Assembly (NCBI GenBank): GCA_036741235.1
Contig: DAINSQ010000005.1
Span: 1 to 64,000 of the forward strand
Direction of reading: 5' to 3'
Source of the DNA: JABWBR01 sp036741235
Lineage (GTDB): Bacteria; Bacteroidota; Bacteroidia; Chitinophagales; Saprospiraceae
DNA length: 64,000 bases
In this document: in pieces, positions 27,497-35,502 of the stretch
Numbering within the stretch: position 1 is the stretch's first letter
How the letters are laid out: each line of letters opens with the position of its first letter
Notes under the pieces: generated by a model
Seen by the model: the letters and a program-made list of their open reading frames with translations, nothing else
Told to the model about the DNA's origin: nothing
Database searches by the model: none
Position numbers and translations under genes: made by a program

Positions 27497-28753
27497 ATGA
27501 AAATCATTTTACGCACTATAAGCGAAAGCATCAGCCAGGCTTTCGGCCAATTGCGCGCAAACAAGCTGCGCAGCTTTTTGTCGCTGTTGGGAATCTCCAT
27601 CGGCATCTTCTGTATCATCGGCGTATTGTCAGCCGTTGATTCTCTCGAAGACAACGTGCGTGGCAGCCTGGAAAAACTGGGTAACGATGTCATTTATGTG
27701 AAAAAATGGCCTTGGGCCGACCTTAGCGACAGCTGGTGGGATTACATCAAACGCCCTAACCCCGATCACTCAGATTACGAGGTGATTGCCGAGAAGTCAA
27801 GATACGCCGAACTCGCTTCTTACCATGTCGTCATCGGATTTAAAACCCTGAAATATAAATCCAACAGCGTTGAAAATGCAGTATTGATCGGATGCTCTGA
27901 GAATTTCTCGGAGATGTTTAAGGTTGAATACGACAAAGGCCGTTATTTTTCGCCGATAGAATACCATTACGGCAGCCCCAAGGCTATTTTAGGATATAAA
28001 GTAATGGAGGAATTGTTCGGCTCGCTTGAACCGATCGGAAAAACTATCAAGCTGGCCGGAAGGAACTATGAGGTCATCGGCGTCATTGAAAAAGCCGGCA
28101 ATGATCTGCTCAACCCCCTCGATTTTGACGATTGCATTTTGGTATCATACCCCAACGCCCGCACCCTGGCAAACCTCAAGGCTACTCAGATATTCGATAC
28201 TTCTGTGACGGTCAAAGCGGCCAACAATGTGCCGCTTAGCCAACTAAAGGATGAAGTGAAGGGGATTTTGCGAGCCCACCACCGCTTGCGTCCCAGAGAA
28301 ACTGACGACTTTTCACTCAACGAGCTATCGATGATTTCCAGTTTTTTCGATTCGTTTTTTAACGTGTTGAACTTGTTGGGGATTGTCATCGGCGCTTTTG
28401 CGATGCTGGTGGGAGGCGTAAGCGTAGCCAATATTATGTTCGTTTCAGTTAAAGAAAGAACCAATATTATCGGCGTGAAAAAAGCGCTTGGCGCCAAGCG
28501 CTACATTATTTTGATGGAATTTCTCATCGAATCCATTATACTTTGTATTATCGGCGGTATTATGGGCCTGTTGCTGGTGCATTTTATCACCAAAATATTG
28601 ACGGCAGCTATCGATTTTAATCTTTATCTCGATTTCGGCAATATTATGCTAGGCCTGATTTGCTCGATTTCTATAGGAGTGATTGCCGGGTTTATCCCCG
28701 CGGTGCAGGCCTCCAAACTGGATCCAGTTGTGGCTATGAGGCAGGGTGCGTAA
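27497..28753 (+). CDS. MacB/FtsX-family ABC transporter permease
   Basis: 418 residues, four predicted membrane helices. Helix 1 at about 25-45 (LRSFLSLLGISIGIFCIIGVL), a periplasmic MacB-PCD domain of about 200 residues (ENAVLIGCSENFSEMF, GYKVMEELFGSLEPIGKTI), then three helices in the FtsX domain (VLNLLGIVIGAFAMLVGG; FLIESIILCIIGGIMGLLL; GLICSISIGVIAGFIPAVQA). KERTNIIGVKKALGAKRYIIL is the typical coupling region. It pairs with the ATPase at 26203. Substrate unknown; such pairs export lipids, peptides or antibiotics, or extract lipoproteins. Last gene of the operon. Confidence 0.93.
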   Translation: MKIILRTISESISQAFGQLRANKLRSFLSLLGISIGIFCIIGVLSAVDSLEDNVRGSLEKLGNDVIYVKKWPWADLSDSWWDYIKRPNPDHSDYEVIAEKSRYAELASYHVVIGFKTLKYKSNSVENAVLIGCSENFSEMFKVEYDKGRYFSPIEYHYGSPKAILGYKVMEELFGSLEPIGKTIKLAGRNYEVIGVIEKAGNDLLNPLDFDDCILVSYPNARTLANLKATQIFDTSVTVKAANNVPLSQLKDEVKGILRAHHRLRPRETDDFSLNELSMISSFFDSFFNVLNLLGIVIGAFAMLVGGVSVANIMFVSVKERTNIIGVKKALGAKRYIILMEFLIESIILCIIGGIMGLLLVHFITKILTAAIDFNLYLDFGNIMLGLICSISIGVIAGFIPAVQASKLDPVVAMRQGA

Positions 28754-28763
28754 TGGATATGCG

Positions 28764-29258
28764 CTACTTTAGAAACACGGCATAATGGCCCGGCGTCTGA
28801 ATCTGCACATCAATGTCTTCCTGGAGCGTAGTGGCCAGTGAAAGCCCGACATAGTCAACTTTTACAGGAAAGGATTTATGCTTTCGGTCTACTAGTACAG
28901 CTACTTCAACTTTGCGGGGAAGCACCTCCATAAGCGGTTTGCACGCGTAAAAGATAGTGCGGCCGGTATTGGCTACATCGTCTACCACGATCACTGTTTT
29001 GCCTTCAAAAGCGGATAGCGGCAACGCTGTCTGTATTGGCGAGCTAAGCGGCTGGGCAGGATTGAGGCGAATGCGCGTGAGCTGCAAGGAGATTTTTGTA
29101 AGTGGGCGCAGTTCCTGTACCAGGATTTCAGCAAATCCATAGCCGTTATTGTTGATTCCGGCAAAAATCAATTCTTGTTCGCCATCGTTGTTTTCCAATA
29201 TTTCGATGGCCAGCCTTTTTATTTTTTGTACGACTTGTCGATGATTAAGTAGCTCCAT
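28764..29258 (-). CDS. Phosphoribosyltransferase-family protein (PyrR/HPRT-like)
   Basis: 164 residues from the ATG at 29258, just behind the -7 site. Type I PRTase fold with a PRPP loop TVIVVDDVANTGRTIFY. The C-terminus has VDRKHKSFPVKVDYVGLSLATTLQEDI, a hood-type region seen in PyrR-like and hypoxanthine-type members. PyrR regulates pyrimidine genes and has weak uracil PRTase activity; whether this member is an enzyme or regulator cannot be told. No pyr operon is nearby. Alone on its strand, convergent with the permease and divergent from the Fe-S oxidoreductase. Confidence 0.85.
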   Translation of the reverse strand: MELLNHRQVVQKIKRLAIEILENNDGEQELIFAGINNNGYGFAEILVQELRPLTKISLQLTRIRLNPAQPLSSPIQTALPLSAFEGKTVIVVDDVANTGRTIFYACKPLMEVLPRKVEVAVLVDRKHKSFPVKVDYVGLSLATTLQEDIDVQIQTPGHYAVFLK

Positions 29259-29263
29259 GATGG

Positions 29264-29271
29264 CAAAGGTA
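29264..29271 (-). promoter_or_regulatory. -7 element TACCTTTG, possibly leaderless transcript
   Basis: Perfect TAnnTTTG on the minus strand, ending five bases before the ATG of the phosphoribosyltransferase gene, so any 5' leader would be almost absent. Confidence 0.55.
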
Positions 29272-29317
29272 AGCATGAAATGCCATAAATTATTAACTTG
29301 GCAGCCAAATAGGACGT

Positions 29318-30628
29318 ATGATACAGCAATTGCTTTTTATTGTTGTAGCCGGGGCGGCTTTTTATCTCGCTTTCAGGCAATTCAGCCGGGTTCGGCGCAA
29401 TATTTTACTGGGCAGAGATACAATACTGCCCGGCAATAACGCCCAACGACTACGCAATGTGTTGTTGGTTGCCTTTGGGCAGCAGAAGATGTTCAAAAAC
29501 TGGCTGCCGGCCGTTTTTCATTTGTTTATCTATGTAGCTTTTGTAATCACGCAGATAGAACTCATAGAAATCTTTGTAGATGGTATTTTCGGCGTGCATC
29601 GCTTTTTTGCCCCAATGCTGCAAGGTTTTTACACATTTGTGATCAGTTTTATCGAAATATTGTCGCTGTTGGCTTTTGTCGCCACCGTCATTTTTCTGTT
29701 TCGCCGCAATGTGCTCAATGTGGCGCGTTTCCAGAAGCCCGAACTCAAGGGCTGGCCTGCCCGCGACGCCAATCTCATCTTGTTAGGAGAAATCATCTTG
29801 CTGGTGGGTATATTTAGTATGAACGGAGCTGATTATCTGCTTCAGCACCTTGACCCCGCTCATTATCCAAGTACCGGCAAACTGGCGGTAAGCAGTTGGC
29901 TGGGGCCGGCGTTGTTTGGCGGGCTTGAACACGACACTATCGTAGCGGTGGAGCGCTTCGGCTGGTGGCTGCATACTTTGACGGTACTTGGCTTTTTGGT
30001 GTATTTGCCTTATTCAAAACACCTACACATCCTGTTGGCGTTTCCCAATACCTACTACGCTCCGCAACAGCCGCGCGGCGAGATGGAAAATATGCCCGCA
30101 GTGATGAACGAAGTAAAGAGCATGATGGGACTGGGGCCGGAAACACCCCCCAGCGATGAAATGCCGGTATTTGGCGCCGCTGACGTGACCCAGCTCTCCT
30201 GGAAAAACCTGCTGGATGCCTATACCTGCACGGAATGCGGCCGCTGTACGGCGGCCTGCCCGGCTAACCTGACCGGCAAAAAACTGTCGCCCCGCAAAAT
30301 AATGATGGATGTGCGCGACAGGATGGAAGAAATCGGCAAAAACCTGGATAGCGGCAAGGCCGCTTCTATTACCGAATATCAGGATGGGAAAAATCTGTTT
30401 GACTATATCAGCCGCGAGGAAATTCACGCCTGCACTACCTGCAACGCCTGTGTAGAAGCCTGCCCGGTGATGATCAATCCGCTCGATATCATCCTTCAAT
30501 TGCGGCGCTACGAAATCCTGACCGAGTCAAGCGGCCCTCAAGAGTGGCTGCCGATGTTTAATAGTTTAGAAAACAGTGGTTCCGCCTGGGCGATGAGCGT
30601 TGAGCGCGACCAGTGGGCAAAAAATTGA
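29318..30628 (+). CDS. Membrane-bound (Fe-S) oxidoreductase, heterodisulfide-reductase/nitrate-reductase-gamma-like
   Basis: 436 residues. Several N-terminal membrane helices (MIQQLLFIVVAGAAFYLA; AVFHLFIYVAFVITQIEL; FVISFIEILSLLAFVATVIF; LILLGEIILLVGIF; WWLHTLTVLGFLVYL) carry His residues suited to haem b, as in NarI-type domains. A cytoplasmic part follows with two 4Fe-4S motifs, CTECGRCTAACP and CTTCNACVEACP. It would pass electrons between quinones and a soluble partner, most likely the product of the next gene, five bases downstream. Substrate and direction are unknown. The gene set is widespread in Bacteroidota. Confidence 0.88.
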   Translation: MIQQLLFIVVAGAAFYLAFRQFSRVRRNILLGRDTILPGNNAQRLRNVLLVAFGQQKMFKNWLPAVFHLFIYVAFVITQIELIEIFVDGIFGVHRFFAPMLQGFYTFVISFIEILSLLAFVATVIFLFRRNVLNVARFQKPELKGWPARDANLILLGEIILLVGIFSMNGADYLLQHLDPAHYPSTGKLAVSSWLGPALFGGLEHDTIVAVERFGWWLHTLTVLGFLVYLPYSKHLHILLAFPNTYYAPQQPRGEMENMPAVMNEVKSMMGLGPETPPSDEMPVFGAADVTQLSWKNLLDAYTCTECGRCTAACPANLTGKKLSPRKIMMDVRDRMEEIGKNLDSGKAASITEYQDGKNLFDYISREEIHACTTCNACVEACPVMINPLDIILQLRRYEILTESSGPQEWLPMFNSLENSGSAWAMSVERDQWAKN

Positions 30629-30633
30629 TTTGT

Positions 30634-31428
30634 ATGAGCCAATTTCCAATTCGCACGATGGCCGATATGGCGGCAGCAGGAGAAACGCCTGATATTGTTT
30701 TCTGGGTGGGCTGCGCCGGCAGCTATGATGCCCGTGCACAGAAAGTGACGCTGGCCTTTTGTAAGATTCTACACGAAGCGGGTATTTCTTTTGCCATACT
30801 GGGTAGTGAAGAACGCTGTACGGGCGATCCTGCGCGTCGCGCCGGCAACGAATTTATTTTTCAAATGCTGGCCCTCCAAAATGTTGAAACCCTTAATATG
30901 TATGGGGTTAAAAAAATCGTTACCGCCTGCCCGCATTGCTTTAATACCCTCAAAAATGAATACCCTGCGCTGGGCGGCAATTACGATGTGGTACACCATA
31001 CCCAGCTATTACAGCAACTAATGGGAGAAGGCCGCATCAAAATGAAGGAAGGCGGCGTTTTTAAAGGCAAACGCATCACCTATCACGATTCCTGCTATAT
31101 GGGCAGGGTCAACGGCGTATATGAAGCGCCCCGGGCCGTCCTCGAAGCGCTTGACGCCGACCTGGCAGAAATGAAACGCAGCCGTGCCAATGGCCTCTGC
31201 TGCGGCGCCGGCGGCGCGCAAATGTGGAAAGAAGACGAACCCGGCGAAAAACGCATCAGCATCGAAAGGGCCGAAGAAGCCCTGGCAACCGGCGCTCAGG
31301 TAATAGCGGTAAATTGCCCTTTTTGTCTGACTATGATGACCGACGGGGTCAAAGCCAAAGACAAACAAGATGAGGTGATGGTGTACGATCTTTCAGAATT
31401 GATATTGCAATCGGCTAATATTGAATAA
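30634..31428 (+). CDS. (Fe-S)-binding protein with two CCG domains
   Basis: 264 residues from the ATG at 30634; a GTG at 30613 would overlap the upstream gene. Two cysteine-rich CCG-type motifs of the HdrB/GlpC/LutA family: first half VFWVGCAGSYDARAQ with ERCTGDPARRAGNE and TACPHCFNTLKNEY, second half TYHDSCYMGR, GLCCGAGGAQMW and VNCPFCLTMM. Such domains hold non-cubane 4Fe-4S clusters in heterodisulfide reductases and lactate/glycolate oxidases. Forms one unit with the membrane Fe-S protein before it and a small conserved gene after it (8-base gap). Confidence 0.92.
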   Translation: MSQFPIRTMADMAAAGETPDIVFWVGCAGSYDARAQKVTLAFCKILHEAGISFAILGSEERCTGDPARRAGNEFIFQMLALQNVETLNMYGVKKIVTACPHCFNTLKNEYPALGGNYDVVHHTQLLQQLMGEGRIKMKEGGVFKGKRITYHDSCYMGRVNGVYEAPRAVLEALDADLAEMKRSRANGLCCGAGGAQMWKEDEPGEKRISIERAEEALATGAQVIAVNCPFCLTMMTDGVKAKDKQDEVMVYDLSELILQSANIE

Positions 31429-31436
31429 TTTATAAT

Positions 31437-31925
31437 ATGTCTAATGCTATTGATGTCATGGATCCGCAACAAACGCGCGTGTGGGTCTATCAAGCCAACC
31501 AACCTTTTTCGTCGCAAGACATACCCGAAATACGCCGGCAATTGAACGACTTTGCCCGGCAATGGGTTAGCCACAACCGCCGGCTATTAGCCGCAGGAGA
31601 GGTGCTCCACGATCGCTTTGTGGTGTTGATGGCCGACGAAAGCCACGTGGATGCCGGCGGCTGCTCTATTGACCGGTCGGTGACATTTCTGAAAGGGTTG
31701 CAGGCAGCTTACGGCGTCGATCTGTTTGATCGCATGCGATTTTCTTATCTGGACAAAAACGGCGATGTTCATACCGTAGACCGGCCCACATTTGCCCGTT
31801 TGTATGCCGAAGGCTTTATTGACGACCAGACGCCGGTTTTTGATACCTTGGTAGCCAACAAAGCCGATTTTGACAGGGCTTTCGTTAAACCCCTTGCCCA
31901 AAGTTGGCACAAAAGAATGGTTTGA
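31437..31925 (+). CDS. Conserved protein of unknown function following the Fe-S pair
   Basis: 162 residues, soluble, no signal peptide. N-terminal RVWVYQANQPFSSQDIPEIRRQLNDF, then HDRFVVLMADESHVDAGGCSIDRSVTFLKGL and FDTLVANKADFDRAFVKPL, ending SWHKRM. Homologues are often labelled 'ABC transporter ATPase', but I see no Walker A or B motif and do not use that name. The conserved Cys/Ser/Asp cluster in GGCSIDRS might bind a metal or cofactor (inference). Eight bases behind the CCG-domain gene, so it belongs to the Fe-S unit. Confidence 0.8.
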   Translation: MSNAIDVMDPQQTRVWVYQANQPFSSQDIPEIRRQLNDFARQWVSHNRRLLAAGEVLHDRFVVLMADESHVDAGGCSIDRSVTFLKGLQAAYGVDLFDRMRFSYLDKNGDVHTVDRPTFARLYAEGFIDDQTPVFDTLVANKADFDRAFVKPLAQSWHKRMV

Positions 31926-32016
31926 TAGCTTTTTATCGGTTGTTCTGCCGCACTCATATAATTTACTTGACTCAAGTGGCGATATGGCCTAACTTGCAAG
32001 TATAAATGGCTGTATC

Positions 32017-32484
32017 ATGATAGGCAAAGTAAAACAATGGCTGGGCATCGAAGGCGTCAAACTGGAATTGATGCTCCCCGAAGAAGTGTATGAGAAAAGC
32101 GGGTTTGTAGTGGGCAAAATTCTGCTGCAATCGATGAATGCCCAAACTGTATCGAGTATCAAACTAGTACTCATTGAACGTTATACCCGCGGTCGTGGCG
32201 CCGAAAAACTTATCGACGAATACGAGATTGGCTCCACCCTGATCAATCGCACTATTGAAATTCCGATGAACGGCGCGGTAGAAATTGATTTTCAACTGCC
32301 GTTTAAGCTGGCAAAATCCAATATCGAGCAGTTCGGAAGCCGGAATATGCTCTTCGGAGGTATTGCCGCCGCCGCTAAAATGATCAATAATGTCAAGTCG
32401 GAGTATCGCGTAGAGGCAGAAGCTGTCGTGAAGGGCGTGGCGCTTAATCCATTTGATAAAAAAAGCCTCGTGATTAAAAGTTGA
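32017..32484 (+). CDS. Spo0M-like (arrestin-fold) protein
   Basis: 155 residues. MIGKVKQWLGIEGVKLELMLPEEV at the start is followed by VVGKILLQSMNAQTVSSIKLVLIERYTRGRG and beta-rich sequence with VEIDFQLPFKL. This is like the N-terminal arrestin-type sandwich of SpoOM, a family also found in non-spore-formers. The role here is unknown. A weak promoter-like pair (TTG-N20-TAACTTG) lies near 31967-31996. A strong terminator follows. Confidence 0.75.
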   Translation: MIGKVKQWLGIEGVKLELMLPEEVYEKSGFVVGKILLQSMNAQTVSSIKLVLIERYTRGRGAEKLIDEYEIGSTLINRTIEIPMNGAVEIDFQLPFKLAKSNIEQFGSRNMLFGGIAAAAKMINNVKSEYRVEAEAVVKGVALNPFDKKSLVIKS

Positions 32485-32507
32485 TATAAATGCTGATATT
32501 CATATGA

Positions 32508-32550
32508 AAAGCCCCGCACCCCATTCTGGCGTGCGGGGCTTTCCCCTTTC
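32508..32550. terminator. Strong bidirectional terminator
   Basis: Twelve-bp GC-rich stem AAAGCCCCGCAC (32508-32519) with GTGCGGGGCTTT (32531-32542), 11-base loop and pyrimidine-rich tail. It lies between convergent genes, the Spo0M-like gene (+) and the His-rich lipoprotein gene (-), and can serve both. Confidence 0.85.
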
Positions 32551-32571
32551 TATTACTAATTGATTAAGCGT

Positions 32572-33282
32572 CTATTGTCCGCCGCCGTGCCCATGGCCAT
32601 GTCCATGACCGCCACCGGGACCTCCGCCATGACCGCCGCCGCCGTGGCCGCCTCCATCTTCATTATCGTCATCGTCATCATCGCCGCCGCCGTTGCCGGG
32701 GCCTCCGTGGCCTCCGCCGGATGGCAGGGTAACTTCTTCTACGAAATTGCCATTGGCGTCAAATACAACACCAACGTGGTTACTCAAGATAACCAGTGTT
32801 GTGCCGTCGGGGCGAAGTATTGCCTTAACTACCGTTACTGAGTCCGGGTAATTGGTTGTCAGATAATCCGTGATGGTTGAAGCAAGCGAATCCACAGGGA
32901 TCAGCGTGCCGTGGTGGTGACCGCCGCCGCCTTGTCCGCCGTGATGGTGGCCGGTAAGCGTAACTTCTTCAACAAAATTGCCGTTGGCGTCAAATACTAC
33001 CGCAACGTGGTTGCTAAGTACTACGATGTAATTGCCTTCATCGGTGAGAAACGCGCGATGAATCTCGATGGAATCGGCGTAGTTGGCGTTGATGTAATCG
33101 AGAATCACCGAAGGAAGGGAATCTACGCTGATAGCATCACCATTGTGATGACCGCCGCGACTTTCCAGGCTGATCGTGTCCAGATCATTGTCTGACGTAA
33201 CATCTTCTTTGGTGCAAGAACTTGCCACGATGGCTAGTGCCAGCACAACGGCGGGCAGCCATTTAATCAAAGCTATTTTCAT
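32572..33282 (-). CDS. His/Gly-rich lipoprotein with two PepSY-like domains
   Basis: 236 residues. Lipobox ASSC (Cys23). Two near-identical domains of about 62 residues (48-110 and 126-187), each ending LSNHVxVVFDANGNFVEEVTL, of the PepSY-like/BLIP-like type (DUF2874-like). The domains are joined by a GHHHGG...GGHHHG linker (111-125, six His). The protein ends in a 49-residue tail of Gly, seven His and a stretch DDDDDDNED (201-209), finishing GHGHGHGHGGGQ. It is predicted to face the periplasm or outside and to bind divalent metals (inference). 135 bases downstream of the anti-sigma/barrel gene and likely functionally tied to it; the gap has a small hairpin, TTTCTGC...GCAGAAA. Confidence 0.85.
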   Translation of the reverse strand: MKIALIKWLPAVVLALAIVASSCTKEDVTSDNDLDTISLESRGGHHNGDAISVDSLPSVILDYINANYADSIEIHRAFLTDEGNYIVVLSNHVAVVFDANGNFVEEVTLTGHHHGGQGGGGHHHGTLIPVDSLASTITDYLTTNYPDSVTVVKAILRPDGTTLVILSNHVGVVFDANGNFVEEVTLPSGGGHGGPGNGGGDDDDDDNEDGGGHGGGGHGGGPGGGHGHGHGHGGGQ

Positions 33283-33417
33283 GCTGTGACTGAATTGATT
33301 GAAGTGAAAAAATGTTTAAAAAACCGGTTTTCTGCTGGCCAGGCAGAAACTACATGTATTTACATAGGTTGGTTTTTATGGAGAAGGGTTGCATGTTTTT
33401 TAAAAAAAATAAATATA

Positions 33418-34887
33418 TTAAAATCTGTAATTCAAGCCAATATTCATGCCGACAGTCTGATAGGATGGGGTAGGGGCTACCTTGTTGTCCTGGAGTGCCA
33501 GCGAAGTGCTGAAGGTAGGTTCGGCTATAAGGCTGAGCTGGTTGTTTAGCCTGTATTCTACGCCTGCGGCAAGCAGCGCATCCAGGCCAAATCGCTGAGC
33601 GCTTTCTTTTTGGGCAATAGGTTCGTCTTGATTGGAGCGTTTGAAGCGGTCGCCAGCCGCGGAAATTCCAGTCACTTCGAGTTCATTTCGTAAGAATATA
33701 TTGCCCACCAGACCGCCTTTCACAGAAAAACTGAAACGGCCATTATCCGCATGTGCTGCCAGGAGCAAAGGGATTCTTAGCGTTTTCACAGTTTCGCGGG
33801 TTGTAAGTTTTAAATCCAGCGGTTCGTTTTCGGGGTAGGTAGCATTGGTATCCACCTGAGCCATACGCAGGTTGATATCCATAGCGCCGGCGTAACTGTT
33901 GAGCGTATAGTTAAAATCGTATTCGTCGTGGCCGTGCGAAGGGCCGCCAGGTCCGCCAGGTCCGCCATGGCCATGCGTCGGCCTCCCGTCCCTGATTTTG
34001 AGATCGGGCTGGTGCTCGGCGATTCGATTAAATTGTTGGTAGCCGAGGCCGGTTTCCAGCTTGAAATGCGGCGCTATGGCTTTGCCGGCTTTCAGCCAAT
34101 AGTCGGTTACGGTATGATTTATTTTGCTTCGACTGCTTACTACCCGGTGCTGATTGTGATGATTATCATCCGGCTCCGGGAATGGCTTATTATTATTCAA
34201 TTTTTCCGTCATGACCGAAACGGTAGAGTGTACGCCGGTATACCATGAGGCTTTTTTCACCGGTTTGATAGGGTTCACAGGCTGAACGATTAGTACATTG
34301 GGTTCATATGACGAACCGGGGAATGCCGTTAGCGGCAAGTAGGGTAGCGGGAAGAGGGGAAGACTTCGCTCCGTCCTCACCGCATTAACGGCAGACGCTG
34401 ACGCCAGGGGCTGCAGAATGCCGTCTGTTGGTACTTGCTCTATACCTGAAGTTTTGGTTGTAAAAGCCAATGTTGAGGCATGTTTATTAACCGATAGCTC
34501 TTTTTGACGTTGTGCGACAATCTTATTTCCGGTTGCCTGCTGGAGATTGTCGACTGCGGGATTTTGCTCAAAAGCAGGATTTGCGGGTACCGGTTGCCGG
34601 TTTCCCATTTCCTCCAATAACGCCTTTTGATCAGCGACGAGCGCTTTGATTTGTCGGGTAAAATGGACATATTGAATCGTCAATGCGCTTGACAGTATCA
34701 AAACAACAGCAGCAGCGGTTAATTGCCAACCGAAACGACGCAGCCAAAACACGCCGGCAACCGGTTGTCCGGGTATTTGACCGCTCAATTTATCCCAAAA
34801 CAAAGGCGACGGGTCCTCTTCGTATTGTTCAAATGAACGCCGGATAAATTCGTCGAGATTATCTTTATGTGTATGCTCTTCCATCAT
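33418..34887 (-). CDS. Membrane-anchored anti-sigma-like / outer-membrane beta-barrel fusion protein
   Basis: 489 residues. Cytosolic N-terminus LDEFIRRSFEQYEEDPSPLFW, as in anti-sigma-like proteins of this phylum. A single membrane helix at about 55-73, a short coiled coil, and a long unstructured Pro/Gln/Asn-rich segment (to about 210) follow. The C-terminal half is a small outer-membrane beta-barrel (WYTGVHSTVSVM ... TVGMNIGLNYRF, terminal Phe). One loop, about 305-323, reads THGHGGPGGPGGPSHGHD, rich in His, Gly and Pro. Start at the ATG at 34887, two bases after the sigma-factor stop; a TTG at 34893 would overlap it. Spanning cytoplasm to outer membrane, it could pass surface signals to the sigma factor (inference). 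Confidence 0.8.
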   Translation of the reverse strand: MMEEHTHKDNLDEFIRRSFEQYEEDPSPLFWDKLSGQIPGQPVAGVFWLRRFGWQLTAAAVVLILSSALTIQYVHFTRQIKALVADQKALLEEMGNRQPVPANPAFEQNPAVDNLQQATGNKIVAQRQKELSVNKHASTLAFTTKTSGIEQVPTDGILQPLASASAVNAVRTERSLPLFPLPYLPLTAFPGSSYEPNVLIVQPVNPIKPVKKASWYTGVHSTVSVMTEKLNNNKPFPEPDDNHHNQHRVVSSRSKINHTVTDYWLKAGKAIAPHFKLETGLGYQQFNRIAEHQPDLKIRDGRPTHGHGGPGGPGGPSHGHDEYDFNYTLNSYAGAMDINLRMAQVDTNATYPENEPLDLKLTTRETVKTLRIPLLLAAHADNGRFSFSVKGGLVGNIFLRNELEVTGISAAGDRFKRSNQDEPIAQKESAQRFGLDALLAAGVEYRLNNQLSLIAEPTFSTSLALQDNKVAPTPSYQTVGMNIGLNYRF

Positions 34888-34889
34888 AA

Positions 34890-35426
34890 TCAACTCGTTA
34901 AGCTCTTCGCGAGCATTTTTCTCATGTATGCTTTAGCTCTTAAGAACTGGGTTTTGGAGGTGCTGACCGAGATATCCAGAATTTCAGCAATTTCAACATG
35001 GGTATAACCTTCCATGACGTATAAATTGAAGATGGTTCGGAATCCATCGGGCATTTGTTGCAGTATGCGGATCAGGTTTTTTGCCATGGGCTCTTCTCCT
35101 GGTGGAAGGCAGATTTCAGCATCGTCTGCTATTTCATAGTTGTCAAAGTCGACAGTGATTACAAGTCTCTGTTGTTTTTTCAGGAATTGAAGCGCAACGT
35201 TGACAATCACTTTTCTGACCCATCCCTCCAGGCTGCCTGCTCCCGAGTATTGGTGCAAATCCTGAAAAACCTTAATAAATCCTTCCTGAAGCATATCTTC
35301 GGCGTCTTCCCTGTTTTTGGCATAGCGCAGGCATACCACAAACATCTTGCCCTTAAAGCTGTCGTAAAACGCTTTTTGGGCAAGCCGTTCTCCCCGGATT
35401 GAAGCCTTCAATATGTCTTCTGTCAT
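34890..35426 (-). CDS. ECF-subfamily RNA polymerase sigma-70 factor
   Basis: 178 residues with sigma-2 (QKAFYDSFKGKMFVVCLRYAKNREDAEDMLQEGFIKVFQDL) and sigma-4 (LQQMPDGFRTIFNLYVMEGYTHVEIAEILDISVSTSKTQFLRAKAYMRKML) regions and no sigma-3. This is the common Bacteroidota ECF type with a membrane partner encoded immediately downstream. Two bases separate its stop from the partner's ATG. Its likely own targets are genes of this module, but no repeated promoter motif can be fixed from one copy. Confidence 0.95.
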   Translation of the reverse strand: MTEDILKASIRGERLAQKAFYDSFKGKMFVVCLRYAKNREDAEDMLQEGFIKVFQDLHQYSGAGSLEGWVRKVIVNVALQFLKKQQRLVITVDFDNYEIADDAEICLPPGEEPMAKNLIRILQQMPDGFRTIFNLYVMEGYTHVEIAEILDISVSTSKTQFLRAKAYMRKMLAKSLTS

Positions 35427-35502
35427 GTGTGTTATTTCACTGCTTGCAACATGGGGATAGGTAGTATTTCAGGAAAAGGGTTGCACAGCGGATGGAGTTT
35501 TT

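Noticed and set aside
31437..31925. ABC transporter ATPase
   Set aside because: No Walker A, signature or Walker B motif.
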